From Fulvivirga ulvae (GTDB taxonomy: Bacteria; Bacteroidota; Bacteroidia; Cytophagales; Cyclobacteriaceae), in assembly GCF_021389975.1 (NCBI RefSeq), contig NZ_CP089981.1, positions 2,133,501 through 2,197,500 on the forward strand: a stretch of DNA of 64,000 nucleotides, in the 5' to 3' direction. Positions 8,062 to 17,385 of this stretch are shown in pieces. Position 1 is the stretch's first letter. Every line of letters starts with the position of its first letter. The notes under the pieces were generated by a model. That model saw only the letters and a program-made list of their open reading frames with translations. It had not been told where the DNA came from and did not search any database. The position numbers were made by a program, and so were the translations under genes.

Positions 8062-9912
8062 CTAGAATGATATAACGTTGGGGCCAAGTTCCCAGTTTGC
8101 CCTAAGGGTAAGTATTTCATTACCTTCACTATTTTGGTAAAAGATAATGGGTTCCGGCTCTTCGTTAGCTTTAACGTTCCCGGGATCCCAGATACCGTTC
8201 AGGTTGCTATCCACAAGTATTCTAACTCTATATTCTCCTGGTTCAATGTTTTTGAACTGAAATGTTTTACCGTTAACTTCTTCGGCTACTACCTGGTTTT
8301 TTGTGTTTATTAGTTGCACAAAATAATGCTGGCTATCTGTTTGTACCTCGATAAGTAATACCCCTAACTGATCTGGTTTTACAAATGAAAGGTTTTCCTT
8401 TATCCTTTTGCTGGAGTCTGATTCAGCACTTATGAAGCTGCCTGCACTTGTATAGAAGTGAGGTTGCTTTGGTGTGGGAGGTTGCTGTTTCAGACTATCC
8501 TTCAGTGATGCATCTTCTTGTTGTGACATGTTCTCATTTTTAGGGACTTCCCTGTTGTCCGGCCTGCCTGAGAGTTCTTTCTTATTAGGTGTGTTTCGTT
8601 TGTCCGGGTTTGGTACCTCTCTGTCTGCAGGCACCTTCTCGGCTTTTCTACTTTGAGCTCGTGAGCCGGTATTTGTATTTATGTCATCTTTGTTAACAAA
8701 TAGTGATGGATCAATTTCATAAGTCAGGGATACTTCATCCTTGTATTGGTTCCACTCCAGGTCCTGTGGTTTGAAGTATAAGATATTTGCAGTGTCAAGG
8801 TATAAGTATATACTGTCGTAGTTTATATTTTTTACAGGTTTACTGAATTTGAGAGTGGCGCTGAAAGTTGGAGTTTTTGTAATTACTTTGGGAAGCGTTG
8901 CTTTCACTGTAAAGTCAGTAGGTTTGCGTTGTGTGGGTTCAAATTTAAACCTGACAGAATCGAATATATCATGTTGGAGTGAATCAGTGGCACGTATAGA
9001 TATTGCCAGAGTATCACTGTATTTGTCAGAGTTGAAGATTTGTATTGTATTGTGGCTGACATCAACGAAGTTGCTGTAGACTACTGTTGTTGTATCAATA
9101 CTTTTAAGATCATAATCTGTTACATGTTTGTTATATTTAAGATTATATGTAGTGCCGGAGGCTCTTGTGCTTTGCAGTTCCAAATCACGAACATCCAACA
9201 ACTGTATTGGAATATTAAGTTTAGAAATATTACTATCTAGTTTGACCGTTTCAGAAATAAATCCATGCTTTTCTGATTTACTTTCTAAGGTCAGGTTTTT
9301 ATTCTTGTCTTCAAATGCGTAGATTTTATAGGATGCATTCTTTAAATTGTCAATGTTGTATAGTCCTGCTGCATCTGTCTTGGTATAGTATACTGGTGGA
9401 CTGTTAAATACATCAAGGGTGTCGTTCGCTTCATATATGGCTATGGTTACGTCTTTAGCGTTAGTATTGGTCATTAGATCATAAACATGTCCTGATAGGC
9501 TTAAAGAATCCAAATAGCTACCTGTACTAAATGCCAGTTTGAGTGTATCGGCAGGGTTACCTTCCGTTAGATCTTTAATTCCTTCGCGGAAGTTAATGGA
9601 ATATGTAGTACTGTCCTGGAGAGGTTTTTCAAATTCTATAATTACTTTATTCTTCCTGTATTTTATTTCGTATTCATCCTTTATTCTGGGTGTGATAAGA
9701 AATTGTTCTTTTGGATTGTCTGTTTTGATGAGCTCATCAAAGGTTAATACTATTTCCTTTCCTTTGAAGTTTAATTCTCCCTGGGCTGGTATGGAAGATA
9801 CCAATACTGGAGGTACTTCATCTTTTTCACCACCAGTTGGAGCTGACTGATTTGCACAAGCTGAGAATAAGGCAACACTAAGAAGGAGTATGCCGGAAGT
9901 GATCCTGTTCAT
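8062..9912 (-). CDS. Ig-like (Big_5) domain lipoprotein
   Basis: This 616-residue protein has a lipoprotein signal peptide ending LFSACANQ, with Cys19 as the lipidation site. Residues 30-135 match the bacterial Ig-like Big_5/SbsA fold (VPPVLVSSIPAQGELNF, IVLTFDELIK, TTYSINFREGIKDLTEGN). A carboxypeptidase-like beta domain follows (LSGHVYDLMTNTNAKDVTIA). Around residues 410-490 there is a polar linker rich in K, R, D, P and N. The C-terminal 130 residues contain the calcium-loop-like DSNLNGIWDPG. The stop abuts the origin-like region. The start overlaps the methyltransferase stop by one base (TAATG), indicating translational coupling. It is a surface or periplasmic protein of unknown role. Confidence 0.88.
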   Translation of the reverse strand: MNRITSGILLLSVALFSACANQSAPTGGEKDEVPPVLVSSIPAQGELNFKGKEIVLTFDELIKTDNPKEQFLITPRIKDEYEIKYRKNKVIIEFEKPLQDSTTYSINFREGIKDLTEGNPADTLKLAFSTGSYLDSLSLSGHVYDLMTNTNAKDVTIAIYEANDTLDVFNSPPVYYTKTDAAGLYNIDNLKNASYKIYAFEDKNKNLTLESKSEKHGFISETVKLDSNISKLNIPIQLLDVRDLELQSTRASGTTYNLKYNKHVTDYDLKSIDTTTVVYSNFVDVSHNTIQIFNSDKYSDTLAISIRATDSLQHDIFDSVRFKFEPTQRKPTDFTVKATLPKVITKTPTFSATLKFSKPVKNINYDSIYLYLDTANILYFKPQDLEWNQYKDEVSLTYEIDPSLFVNKDDINTNTGSRAQSRKAEKVPADREVPNPDKRNTPNKKELSGRPDNREVPKNENMSQQEDASLKDSLKQQPPTPKQPHFYTSAGSFISAESDSSKRIKENLSFVKPDQLGVLLIEVQTDSQHYFVQLINTKNQVVAEEVNGKTFQFKNIEPGEYRVRILVDSNLNGIWDPGNVKANEEPEPIIFYQNSEGNEILTLRANWELGPNVISF

Positions 9913-10793
9913 TATTTACTGAGTATATATATTAAACTTGAATAGTTGAAATTATTGTTTTTTGCCTTTTGGTTTGAGATGAACCCACGTATGGGTGCCT
10001 TAAAAAATTTGAGTATACCAGCACCTTTGTAGGCTTCGCTAAGCAGGCTTACATAATAAGCATCCAAAGTCATTGGCAATATTTTATTGATTTTAAGTTG
10101 ATATTTAGTTGCCAGTCTGCCCAGGCTTTCCTGATCAAAATGGTATAAATGTCTGGGTACATCATATGCTGCCCAATACTGTTTGTAATACTGGGCATCA
10201 TGGCTTTTGTAATTTGGAACGGCTACAATGAGCTTGCCAGATTGTTTTAGTTTATCAACCATCATCTGCATGAAGTCATTGAGATTTGGTATATGTTCCA
10301 GAACATGCCACATAGTTATAACGTCAAATTCTGTTTGTTCCACATCCTTTAAATCTGCTGAAATATTTATGGAGGTTTTATCGGTAGCCATTTTTCTAGC
10401 ACTTTCATCAGGCTCTACACCATTGATTGCCCAACCGTCCTCTTGGCATGCAGATATGAAATGACCTGTACCACAACCTATGTCCAGCATGCTACCCTTT
10501 TTATTGAGGGAATTAATTAGCGCTACTTTTTTATTTAAAGTAAAGTTCCTGGCTATTTTATATATAATGTTAACAGGACTATTGGATTTGTTGCTATGAG
10601 AAATATAATCCTGAGACTGGTAATATTGAGATAGATCCTCTGCTTTAGGACGTGGATTGGTAAAGGTGAAGGAACAATTAGTACATGTTACTAGATTGAA
10701 TTCTTCTCCTGAAACGGTATAGTCTTTACAGGTTAGGTAGTTATTAAAATGCCCGCTATCACATAGCGGGCAGGCATTTAATCTTTCAAGCAT
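9912..10793 (-). CDS. class I SAM-dependent methyltransferase with N-terminal zinc ribbon
   Basis: The N-terminus carries two Cys pairs (CPLCDSGHF and CTNCSFTFTNPRP) that form a zinc-ribbon-like module. Residues from about 95 form a Methyltransf_23 Rossmann domain with the SAM motif MLDIGCGTGHF, an acidic ribose-binding position in GVEPDE, and the post-motif VITMWHVLEHIPN. Such proteins often methylate lipids, sugars or quinones, but the substrate is not readable here. The C-terminus is basic and partly hydrophobic. It starts 4 bp downstream of mnmG on the same strand and overlaps the next gene by one base, so mnmG, this gene and the Ig-like lipoprotein look like one operon. Confidence 0.9.
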   Translation of the reverse strand: MLERLNACPLCDSGHFNNYLTCKDYTVSGEEFNLVTCTNCSFTFTNPRPKAEDLSQYYQSQDYISHSNKSNSPVNIIYKIARNFTLNKKVALINSLNKKGSMLDIGCGTGHFISACQEDGWAINGVEPDESARKMATDKTSINISADLKDVEQTEFDVITMWHVLEHIPNLNDFMQMMVDKLKQSGKLIVAVPNYKSHDAQYYKQYWAAYDVPRHLYHFDQESLGRLATKYQLKINKILPMTLDAYYVSLLSEAYKGAGILKFFKAPIRGFISNQKAKNNNFNYSSLIYILSK

Positions 10794-10797
10794 ACTT

Positions 10798-12663
10798 CTA
10801 TTTACTCAGATAGACCATTAGTACGGAAACATCTGCGGGTGATACTCCGCTGATCCTGGATGCCTGGCCTATGGTTTGAGGTTTTATTGTTTTTAGTTTT
10901 TCTTTTGCTTCTGAAGAAAGCGCTTTAATATTTTCGTAGTCAAAGTCCTTCCTTATCTTCTTACCCTCCAGTTGCTCCATCTTATCGGCCAACTGTTTTT
11001 CTTTATCAATGTAGTTATCATACTTTATCAATATCTCAGCCTGTTCTAATACGTGCTGATGATATTTGTCCAGATAAATTTTTAAATCGTTGTTAAGATC
11101 TTTTAGATGATTAATGCTTAATTCCGGACGCTTTACCAGACCTATCACTGGTATGCGTTGTTTAATGGGTGCAGAGTTCTGGGAAGTCAGGCTTTCATTG
11201 GCATCTTCTGGTTCCACTCTTTTTTGCTGCAGATCATTAATGAGTCTGGCTACATCCTTTTTCTTATTGAGCATGTTCTCCAGTCTTTCATCTGAAGCAA
11301 GGCCTAGCTGATGTCCTTTTTCAGTTAATCTTATATCTGCATTATCCTGGCGAAGTAGAATTCTGAACTCTGCTCTGGAAGTAAACATGCGGTAAGGTTC
11401 TTTTGTGCCTTTATTAATAAGATCATCAATGAGAACTCCAATGTAGGCTTCAGAACGCTTTAGTATGAATGGCTCCGTTTCCTTTACTTTTTTATGAGCA
11501 TTAATACCAGCGATTAATCCCTGACATGCTGCTTCTTCATATCCTGTTGTACCATTGATCTGCCCTGCGAAGTATAGGTTTTCTATAAGTTTTGTTTCTA
11601 GGGTTAGACTGAGCTGTGTTGGAGGAAAGTAATCATATTCTATGGCATAGCCTGGTCTGAACATCTTTGCATTTTCAAAACCAGCTATTTGCCTTAGTGC
11701 TTTGTATTGAACATCTTCAGGTAATGAAGTAGAGAATCCATTGACATATATCTCTACCGTATTCCAACCTTCAGGTTCCACAAATATCTGGTGTCTTTCA
11801 CGTTCAGCGAATCTGTTGATTTTGTCTTCAATAGAGGGGCAATACCTTGGCCCTACGCCTTGGATGCGCCCATTGAACATTGGAGACTTGTCGAACCCAG
11901 TCTGTAATGTTTCATGAACATCATTGTTGGTATAGGTTATAAAGCAGCTTTTTTGTTGTTCAAGGGGCTTTGTACTTGAACTAAATGAGAACTTCTCAGG
12001 AAGTTCATCCCCTTGCTGCTCTTCCATTTTAGAGTAATTTAAAGATCTTCCATCTACCCTTGGCGGTGTACCTGTCTTCATTCTACCGGCTTCAAAGCCA
12101 AGGGAAACTAACTGTTCAGTTATTCCTTTTGCAGCATGTTCACCGGTTCTTCCACCACCAAATTGCTTCTCTCCTATATGAATGATACCATTAAGAAATG
12201 TGCCGTTGGTGAGTACTACTGCTTTAGCTTTTATTTGGATACCCATTCCTGTAGTGATACCAATAGCTTTATTGTTCTCTACTACTATCCCTGTAACCAT
12301 CTCTTGCCAAAAGTCTACGTTTGGAGTGCTTTCCAGGGTTAATCTCCATTCTTCGGCAAACCTCATTCTGTCATTCTGCGTACGTGGACTCCACATAGCA
12401 GGGCCTTTAGACTTATTTAGCATCCTAAACTGAATCATTGATTTGTCAGATATTATACCCGACATACCACCTAAAGCATCTATTTCTCTTACAATTTGTC
12501 CTTTAGCTACGCCACCCATAGCTGGGTTGCAAGACATTTGTGCTATAGTGTTCATGTTCATAGTGACCAAAAGCACCTTTGATCCCATTCTTGCAGCAGC
12601 ATGCGCAGCTTCACATCCGGCATGGCCTGCCCCTACTACTATTACATCATACTCCGGAAACAT
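10798..12663 (-). CDS. mnmG: tRNA uridine-5-carboxymethylaminomethyl modification enzyme MnmG (GidA)
   Basis: At 621 residues this is a full-length MnmG. With MnmE it installs the carboxymethylaminomethyl group on U34 of certain tRNAs, using FAD and folate. The FAD dinucleotide-binding motif is DVIVVGAGHAGCEAAHAA. Family signatures include CNPAMGGVAKGQIVREID, GTPPRVDGRS, GYAIEYDYFPPTQL, FAGQINGTTGYEEAA and SRAEFRILLRQDNADIRL. In many bacteria gidA flanks the replication origin, which fits the DnaA-box cluster 2.7 kb beyond its stop and the parS sites just upstream of its start. Confidence 0.97.
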   Translation of the reverse strand: MFPEYDVIVVGAGHAGCEAAHAAARMGSKVLLVTMNMNTIAQMSCNPAMGGVAKGQIVREIDALGGMSGIISDKSMIQFRMLNKSKGPAMWSPRTQNDRMRFAEEWRLTLESTPNVDFWQEMVTGIVVENNKAIGITTGMGIQIKAKAVVLTNGTFLNGIIHIGEKQFGGGRTGEHAAKGITEQLVSLGFEAGRMKTGTPPRVDGRSLNYSKMEEQQGDELPEKFSFSSSTKPLEQQKSCFITYTNNDVHETLQTGFDKSPMFNGRIQGVGPRYCPSIEDKINRFAERERHQIFVEPEGWNTVEIYVNGFSTSLPEDVQYKALRQIAGFENAKMFRPGYAIEYDYFPPTQLSLTLETKLIENLYFAGQINGTTGYEEAACQGLIAGINAHKKVKETEPFILKRSEAYIGVLIDDLINKGTKEPYRMFTSRAEFRILLRQDNADIRLTEKGHQLGLASDERLENMLNKKKDVARLINDLQQKRVEPEDANESLTSQNSAPIKQRIPVIGLVKRPELSINHLKDLNNDLKIYLDKYHQHVLEQAEILIKYDNYIDKEKQLADKMEQLEGKKIRKDFDYENIKALSSEAKEKLKTIKPQTIGQASRISGVSPADVSVLMVYLSK

Positions 12664-12685
12664 AATCTTCCATTTTAAATATTAG

Positions 12686-12701
12686 TGTTCCACGTGGAAC
12701 A
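12686..12701. promoter_or_regulatory. parS: parS centromere site 1
   Basis: The sequence TGTTCCACGTGGAACA is a perfect 16-bp palindrome. It matches the bacterial chromosomal parS consensus (TGTTnCACGTGnAACA) bound by ParB/Spo0J. It lies in the 120 bp between ybeY and mnmG, with an identical copy 67 bp away. parS sites cluster near oriC, where ParB loads and recruits SMC. Confidence 0.9.
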
Positions 12702-12750
12702 TCTCATTCTATATTACTTCTGAATTCGTTATCAAGTTTAGTGTCTACCT

Positions 12751-12770
12751 ACTGTTCCACGTGGAACAGT
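12751..12770. promoter_or_regulatory. parS: parS centromere site 2
   Basis: This is a second perfect copy of the 16-bp parS core (12753-12768). Here the symmetry extends to 20 bp, ACTGTTCCACGTGGAACAGT. Two sites in one short intergenic region favour ParB nucleation and spreading. ParB bound here would also cover the mnmG leader. Confidence 0.92.
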
Positions 12771-12783
12771 AGCGCTACTCACT

Positions 12784-13206
12784 TCAAGGGCGCAAAGATA
12801 AACAAGCTTCTTCTTTTTCACGCATACCCCTTTCTTCTTCGGGTGTTTTGTCCTTGTGTCCCATTAAATGTAATACACCGTGGATTATAACCCGGGCCAG
12901 CTCATCTTCGAAAGGGGATTTAATACTGTTGGCATTATCTCTCACCCTGTCGATGCTGATGAATATATCTCCTTCTATTTGTTCGTCCTCTTCAGAGTTA
13001 TCAAAGGTGATAATGTCGGTATAGGTGTCATGGTTCAAATAGTCTATATTCATCTGATATAGATACTCATCGGAGCAGAATATGAAATTCAGTTCTTGTA
13101 GTCCGAAGCCTTCTTTCTCTATGATAGTTTTTATCCAGTTGCTTATGTAATCCTCATTGATGAGTTTAAAGTCTATGTCTTCTTTAAAGAAATTAACGAC
13201 TTGCAT
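12784..13206 (-). CDS. ybeY: endoribonuclease YbeY (rRNA maturation factor)
   Basis: At 140 residues the protein is the usual length for YbeY, a zinc-dependent endoribonuclease needed for 16S rRNA 3' maturation and ribosome quality control. The metal site is visible as HGVLHLMGHKD, containing the three conserved histidines, preceded by the family motif NYLNHDTYTDIITFDNS-like segment (YLNHDTYTDIITF). The ATG at 13206 overlaps the stop of the RsbW-like kinase gene (TAATG arrangement), so the two are translationally coupled. Confidence 0.95.
   Translation of the reverse strand: MQVVNFFKEDIDFKLINEDYISNWIKTIIEKEGFGLQELNFIFCSDEYLYQMNIDYLNHDTYTDIITFDNSEEDEQIEGDIFISIDRVRDNANSIKSPFEDELARVIIHGVLHLMGHKDKTPEEERGMREKEEACLSLRP
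12793..12800 (-). promoter_or_regulatory. candidate -7 promoter element for mnmG
   Basis: Read on the minus strand this is TATCTTTG followed by CG, matching the Bacteroidota sigma-ABfr -7 consensus TAnnTTTG. It lies within the 3' end of ybeY, about 130 bp upstream of the mnmG start. The resulting leader would include both parS sites. No clear TTTG is seen at -33, so the call is tentative. Confidence 0.35.
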
Positions 13207-13607
13207 TAGCTTATATAAAAGTTTAGCTCAACTACTTTACCCTCCTCCATGAAATTGACTTCATCTGAAAGATGCTTCATAAGAAATATACCTCTACCGC
13301 CAGGTTTCTCAAGGTTTTCCGGTGCCGTAGGGTCTGGTAAATTTTTGTAATCAAATCCCTGGCCTTCATCACTTATAGTGAACCTGATCTGACCATCTTG
13401 CAGAGATAACGATAGCGCAACATTTTTTGATTTGTCGTGTTGGTTCCCATGCTTGATGGCATTGTTGACTGCCTCAGTAACGGCAATCATAATGTTTCCA
13501 TAAATGTCGTCATCTAGCTGGAACTTCTCCTTCGCATTATCAATAAAGCTTTCGATCATTCGGATGTTCTCTGTGAGGGAAGGGATCTGAATTTTAATGG
13601 TGTTCAT
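13206..13607 (-). CDS. RsbW-like serine kinase / anti-sigma regulatory factor (HATPase_c_2)
   Basis: This 133-residue single-domain GHKL ATPase resembles RsbW/SpoIIAB. The N box is TEAVNNAIKHGN, the G1 box is ISDEGQGFDY, and the lid/G2 region reads PGGRGIFLMKHL. The family phosphorylates anti-anti-sigma (STAS) proteins or binds sigma factors. No STAS or alternative sigma gene lies next to it, so its partner is elsewhere. It starts 6 bp after the DUF4175 gene and overlaps ybeY, forming a tight three-gene operon. Confidence 0.88.
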   Translation of the reverse strand: MNTIKIQIPSLTENIRMIESFIDNAKEKFQLDDDIYGNIMIAVTEAVNNAIKHGNQHDKSKNVALSLSLQDGQIRFTISDEGQGFDYKNLPDPTAPENLEKPGGRGIFLMKHLSDEVNFMEEGKVVELNFYIS

Positions 13608-13613
13608 TCTGAT

Positions 13614-16600
13614 TTAGTTGTTAGATTCTTTGCCTAGTCTTTTAAAGTATTCGTTAACTTCTTTTTTGTAATATGGGTATAGTTTAGGAGGTACTGTTTT
13701 TAGCAGTTCTATCTCCTTTTCTTTCATCTTAAAATATTCTTCGAAGGCTTTTGGAAGAGCCTTTTCATAATCCTTAGCGGTCTCTCCTTTTCTCTCCTCA
13801 TCCAGCTCGCGCTCTCGCATAGCATTTTCCGCCTCCAATAATCTTGTTAGTATTTCTCTTTGGCGTTTAATGGTTTCCTGCGTAATTTTTTTGTTGACAA
13901 GATCGATTTCTGTTTCCTCCATTTTTTGTGGTATGCCATCTCCAGGTTTCTTGCCGCCGTCCCCTTCACCTGCTTCTTCCTGCATCTCTTGCAAGGCTTG
14001 CCTTATACGCTCTTGCTCTGCGGCCAGTTTGGCCAGTTCTTCAGATAGTTCTCTTCCGGATTTTCCGCTTTTCTTCAGATCTTCTATTTTTCCGTTTAGC
14101 TGTTTTTGCAATTCACTTAATGATGGACTTTTGTCCTTTCCCTTCCCCTTTTGTGGTTTGCCCATAGCATCACTCATGGCGTTTTGCATTTGCTGAAGAA
14201 CATCATCAAGTAATAAGGCCAGGTTATTCATCGAGGTCATGGCGAATTGCTGTTCAGAAACTGCAACGGGCTTTTTTCTCTCTTTAATGGCCTCCATGCT
14301 TTTATCCATATGGTTGTTCATATCGCCAACTTCTCTGGTTACAAAAGAAGCAATCTGAAATACTCTATTGGCCAGCGAGAGTAAACTGTCTTCCACTATC
14401 TTTGCATCATCTTTTAATTTTAACTGCTGCTGACCTAATTCTACAAAGCGAGGGTCACTTTGGTTTACTTCCGAAAATTCTTTCATCAGTTCCTCTTGGT
14501 CAAAAGACAGTTTCAGCAAATTATGTACAATGTCTCTTAGATCATCCAGATTCTCCTGCATCATTGTCATTTCCATACTGCTCTGCATCTGTTCCATTTG
14601 CTTGGCCATTTTCTGCATTTGCTCTTTGGCCTTCTCTTGGGACTCCTTGGATTGTTTCCTTTTGTTCTTGTCCAGGGATTCTTTGGATTGCTGCTGCTCC
14701 TGCTCTACGTTTTGTTCCTGTTCTTGCATGTCAGGCATAGATTCAGGGTTTTTTAAGTCCTGATTAAGCTCCTCTAACGAATTCATTTCCTCTTTGAATT
14801 CTTTAAATTGTTCTTGTAATTCTTGTTGTTTCTCAGAAAGTTCTTCGTTTTCCTTATTTTTATCTGAAGTTTCTTTTATTAACTCTTCCTGCTTTTCAAT
14901 CTGTTGATTCAGCTCATTTATAGCCTCATTGAGCTTGTAGTCAAACTTCATTCTTTTAAATAACTCCAGGGTGCGCTCTAACTCTTTCTCGAGATTGTCT
15001 TCCTTATTGTTTAGCTTATCTAGTACATCCTGAATATCGTCTATCTCACTCTGTTCTTCCAGAAGTTTCTGTAGCTCATCATATAGTTTTTTTGTCTCCT
15101 CATCCAGCAGTTCATCCATTAGATCCTGTAACTGCTCAACTTTTTCTTTAATACGCTCGTCTTGTTTGGAAAAGCGTTCTCTTTTAAGCTCATTACTTCT
15201 GTTCTGCTCCTTGAGTTCTTCAATAGCCTTGTTTAGCTCTTCACGTTTCTTAATAATGTCTTTGAGCAGGTTTTCATCCTGCCAGCTCATTTCTTTTTGA
15301 CCTTTGAGCTTCTTTTCGGCTTTATCTATTTTTTCTTTAAGCTCTTTGGCTTCATTAATAGTTTTATCAATGCTTTCCTGAGTCTCGCTGGTAGTTTGTT
15401 CTATATCCTGCTTTATCTCCTTTTTTGAAGGCAACCGGAACATGTAAGTGCCTGTTTTGGAAGCTTTGTGACCATTTACCCCATCATTGTCCCAAACCTG
15501 CAGGTAGTACTTAACAGAGCTATTTTCTGTCAGTCCTAGTGAGTCCAGAGACCATTGGTAATAATAGCGCTGATTTTGTGTGCGTGATATAGGGATATTA
15601 ATGGACTTAAATGATGATTCTTTCGAACCCTGTAAGACTTGATAAAATAATTTCAGTTTTGTAAGACCATAGTCGTCGGAAATATTGCCACCGAGTGCGA
15701 TAAATGAATATAAAGTGGTATCCGGATATACGCTCAGATCAATTTGAGGATGCTGATCGGGTATCACATCTATCTTATAAAGTATCTTCTCCTTATTTTC
15801 GCTGTACTCATTTTTAAGGTTGATACTGTATATCTGCGACTTTTTAAAAGTTTTTTCAAATTCGAACAGCGAATTATCCGCAGGCTTGAGTTTGTAGCTT
15901 TGATCTGTAGCCTGAAAGTTTACGGATACCTCGTCAGATTCTATGGTCTTTAATTGCCATTTAATAGAGGTTCCTTCCGGGATCTGGAGGTTACCAACGT
16001 TATTAAGGGTTTCGTTGCTTTTGCCCAGGTATTTAGGATAATCAAGGTAGACATTAAAGCTTCTTAAGTTTGGCCTGTTAACAACATTGATATCGTATGC
16101 CGAGGAAGTAAATCCTGCTGCTTCAAATTGGAAACCCTGATCATTTTGGATCTTCCTAAATGTATACAAATATACACCGCTCTCGTCCCTGGACATTTTT
16201 ATCTTTCTGCCGTTATTAAGAATATAAGCGTTTTCAGGGATAGCTTCACCATTTAATTCTAGCGAAACAGTGAAATCCTCGTTTTTAAAAGCAAGAAGCT
16301 CTTCATTTACAAGGTTAAAATTGAATGGAGCCTGAGGTACGAATTCATTGTTGAACTGGATAATTCTGGAGGAACTGGTGGTAATGAAGGCGGGACTTAA
16401 AATCAATACGAGTACTATGATGAGCAGAGGAACAAGCAGGTACTTTAAATAACGTTTGTTCTCTCCAATATTGACAGCGTCTTTGAAATGGTACTTCCTG
16501 ATCGTTTCAGCTTTCTGACTGATACTGGCTTCTACAAGTCCACCCTTATATTTTTGTAACTGTATGACATTCAGAAGTTTATCACCTATTTCCGGAAATA

Positions 16601-16901
16601 CGGACCCTATTTTTAATGCTGCTTCCTCATTGGTAATACCATGCTTTCCACTGGTCATCCGGTATAAGGGCAGAATGACATACACCGTCATGGTATAGAA
16701 GCCGGTGATGATAAATGAGAAGAGCAGTATGGCCCTTATTACTGAACTAAATCTAAAAGAGTATTCTAATGTGTTGAGAACAAGAAATATGGACAAAGTA
16801 AGCCCTAGAGAAATTATTAAACCTCGGAGAGCGAGGTTAAGATAATATTTTCTCCTGTACGATCTAAGATTAGCCTTGATGTGACGTTCATTATCAGTCA
16901 T
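13614..16901 (-). CDS. DUF4175-type membrane-anchored coiled-coil protein
   Basis: This 1,095-residue protein has N-terminal membrane helices near residues 20-45 (LALRGLIISLGLTLSIFLVL), 55-80 and 150-172 (LLVPLLIIVLVLILSPAFI). A beta-rich extracytoplasmic part of about 330 residues resembles Ig-type repeats. From about residue 495 to 1000 there is an exceptionally long, charged coiled coil rich in E, K and Q (many EELKEQN- and QEQEQNVEQEQQQ-like runs). This architecture matches the Bacteroidota DUF4175 family, whose function is unknown; a structural role at the cell envelope is plausible. It heads the operon with the RsbW-like kinase and ybeY. Confidence 0.85.
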   Translation of the reverse strand: MTDNERHIKANLRSYRRKYYLNLALRGLIISLGLTLSIFLVLNTLEYSFRFSSVIRAILLFSFIITGFYTMTVYVILPLYRMTSGKHGITNEEAALKIGSVFPEIGDKLLNVIQLQKYKGGLVEASISQKAETIRKYHFKDAVNIGENKRYLKYLLVPLLIIVLVLILSPAFITTSSSRIIQFNNEFVPQAPFNFNLVNEELLAFKNEDFTVSLELNGEAIPENAYILNNGRKIKMSRDESGVYLYTFRKIQNDQGFQFEAAGFTSSAYDINVVNRPNLRSFNVYLDYPKYLGKSNETLNNVGNLQIPEGTSIKWQLKTIESDEVSVNFQATDQSYKLKPADNSLFEFEKTFKKSQIYSINLKNEYSENKEKILYKIDVIPDQHPQIDLSVYPDTTLYSFIALGGNISDDYGLTKLKLFYQVLQGSKESSFKSINIPISRTQNQRYYYQWSLDSLGLTENSSVKYYLQVWDNDGVNGHKASKTGTYMFRLPSKKEIKQDIEQTTSETQESIDKTINEAKELKEKIDKAEKKLKGQKEMSWQDENLLKDIIKKREELNKAIEELKEQNRSNELKRERFSKQDERIKEKVEQLQDLMDELLDEETKKLYDELQKLLEEQSEIDDIQDVLDKLNNKEDNLEKELERTLELFKRMKFDYKLNEAINELNQQIEKQEELIKETSDKNKENEELSEKQQELQEQFKEFKEEMNSLEELNQDLKNPESMPDMQEQEQNVEQEQQQSKESLDKNKRKQSKESQEKAKEQMQKMAKQMEQMQSSMEMTMMQENLDDLRDIVHNLLKLSFDQEELMKEFSEVNQSDPRFVELGQQQLKLKDDAKIVEDSLLSLANRVFQIASFVTREVGDMNNHMDKSMEAIKERKKPVAVSEQQFAMTSMNNLALLLDDVLQQMQNAMSDAMGKPQKGKGKDKSPSLSELQKQLNGKIEDLKKSGKSGRELSEELAKLAAEQERIRQALQEMQEEAGEGDGGKKPGDGIPQKMEETEIDLVNKKITQETIKRQREILTRLLEAENAMRERELDEERKGETAKDYEKALPKAFEEYFKMKEKEIELLKTVPPKLYPYYKKEVNEYFKRLGKESNN

Positions 16902-17013
16902 ACACGATTTCTACTTGCAGAGTATAGATTATACGAATTTAATTTAATCAGAGTTTGAATTGCATTTTGTCTCTAGGTTAAATATAATCCTTTATAAACA
17001 TTTCAAACCAAAA

Positions 17014-17385
17014 TCAACCCTTATAGTTCATTTCAAGGCCAACTTCCTTTTCAAAATATTCTATCACATGCATTTTCAATAACTTCTCCTGTTCAAGAAG
17101 ATCAAAATGTGGTAATTTCTTTACGAGTTTCCAATGCGGCCACCCCTGTTCATCAAGTCCTTCTAATTCGTAGAATCCAGAGAGACTGAGAACCTTGCAA
17201 ATGGCAATGTGCATAAGATCTTGCTTTTCTTCCTTATCAAACACCTTTTTGCCTTTCCCCAGCTCCTGTACACCGATCAGAAAAAGTACGGCATTGAGGT
17301 CTTTGGGCCGTTTGCCAACAACCTTTTCCAGTTCAGCTAGCAGGGCCGCCCATGCACGATCAAGTTCAAGGTCCCTTTTAATCAT
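17014..17385 (-). CDS. conserved hypothetical protein, 123 aa
   Basis: A small soluble protein without signal peptide, membrane segment or catalytic motif that I recognise. It is mostly helical, with a conserved-looking centre (LNAVLFLIGVQELGKGKKVF) and an aromatic segment QGWPHWKLVKKLPHFDLLEQ. Its start overlaps the stop of the carboxymuconolactone-decarboxylase-like gene by 4 bp, so the two are translated from one transcript and may act together. Function unknown. Confidence 0.8.
   Translation of the reverse strand: MIKRDLELDRAWAALLAELEKVVGKRPKDLNAVLFLIGVQELGKGKKVFDKEEKQDLMHIAICKVLSLSGFYELEGLDEQGWPHWKLVKKLPHFDLLEQEKLLKMHVIEYFEKEVGLEMNYKG

Noticed and set aside
14402..14740. Open frames on the plus strand opposite the DUF4175 gene (13860-14763)
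   Set aside because: They mirror the repetitive coiled-coil codons of the minus-strand gene, have Cys/Ser/Leu-rich composition without domains, and no start signals.
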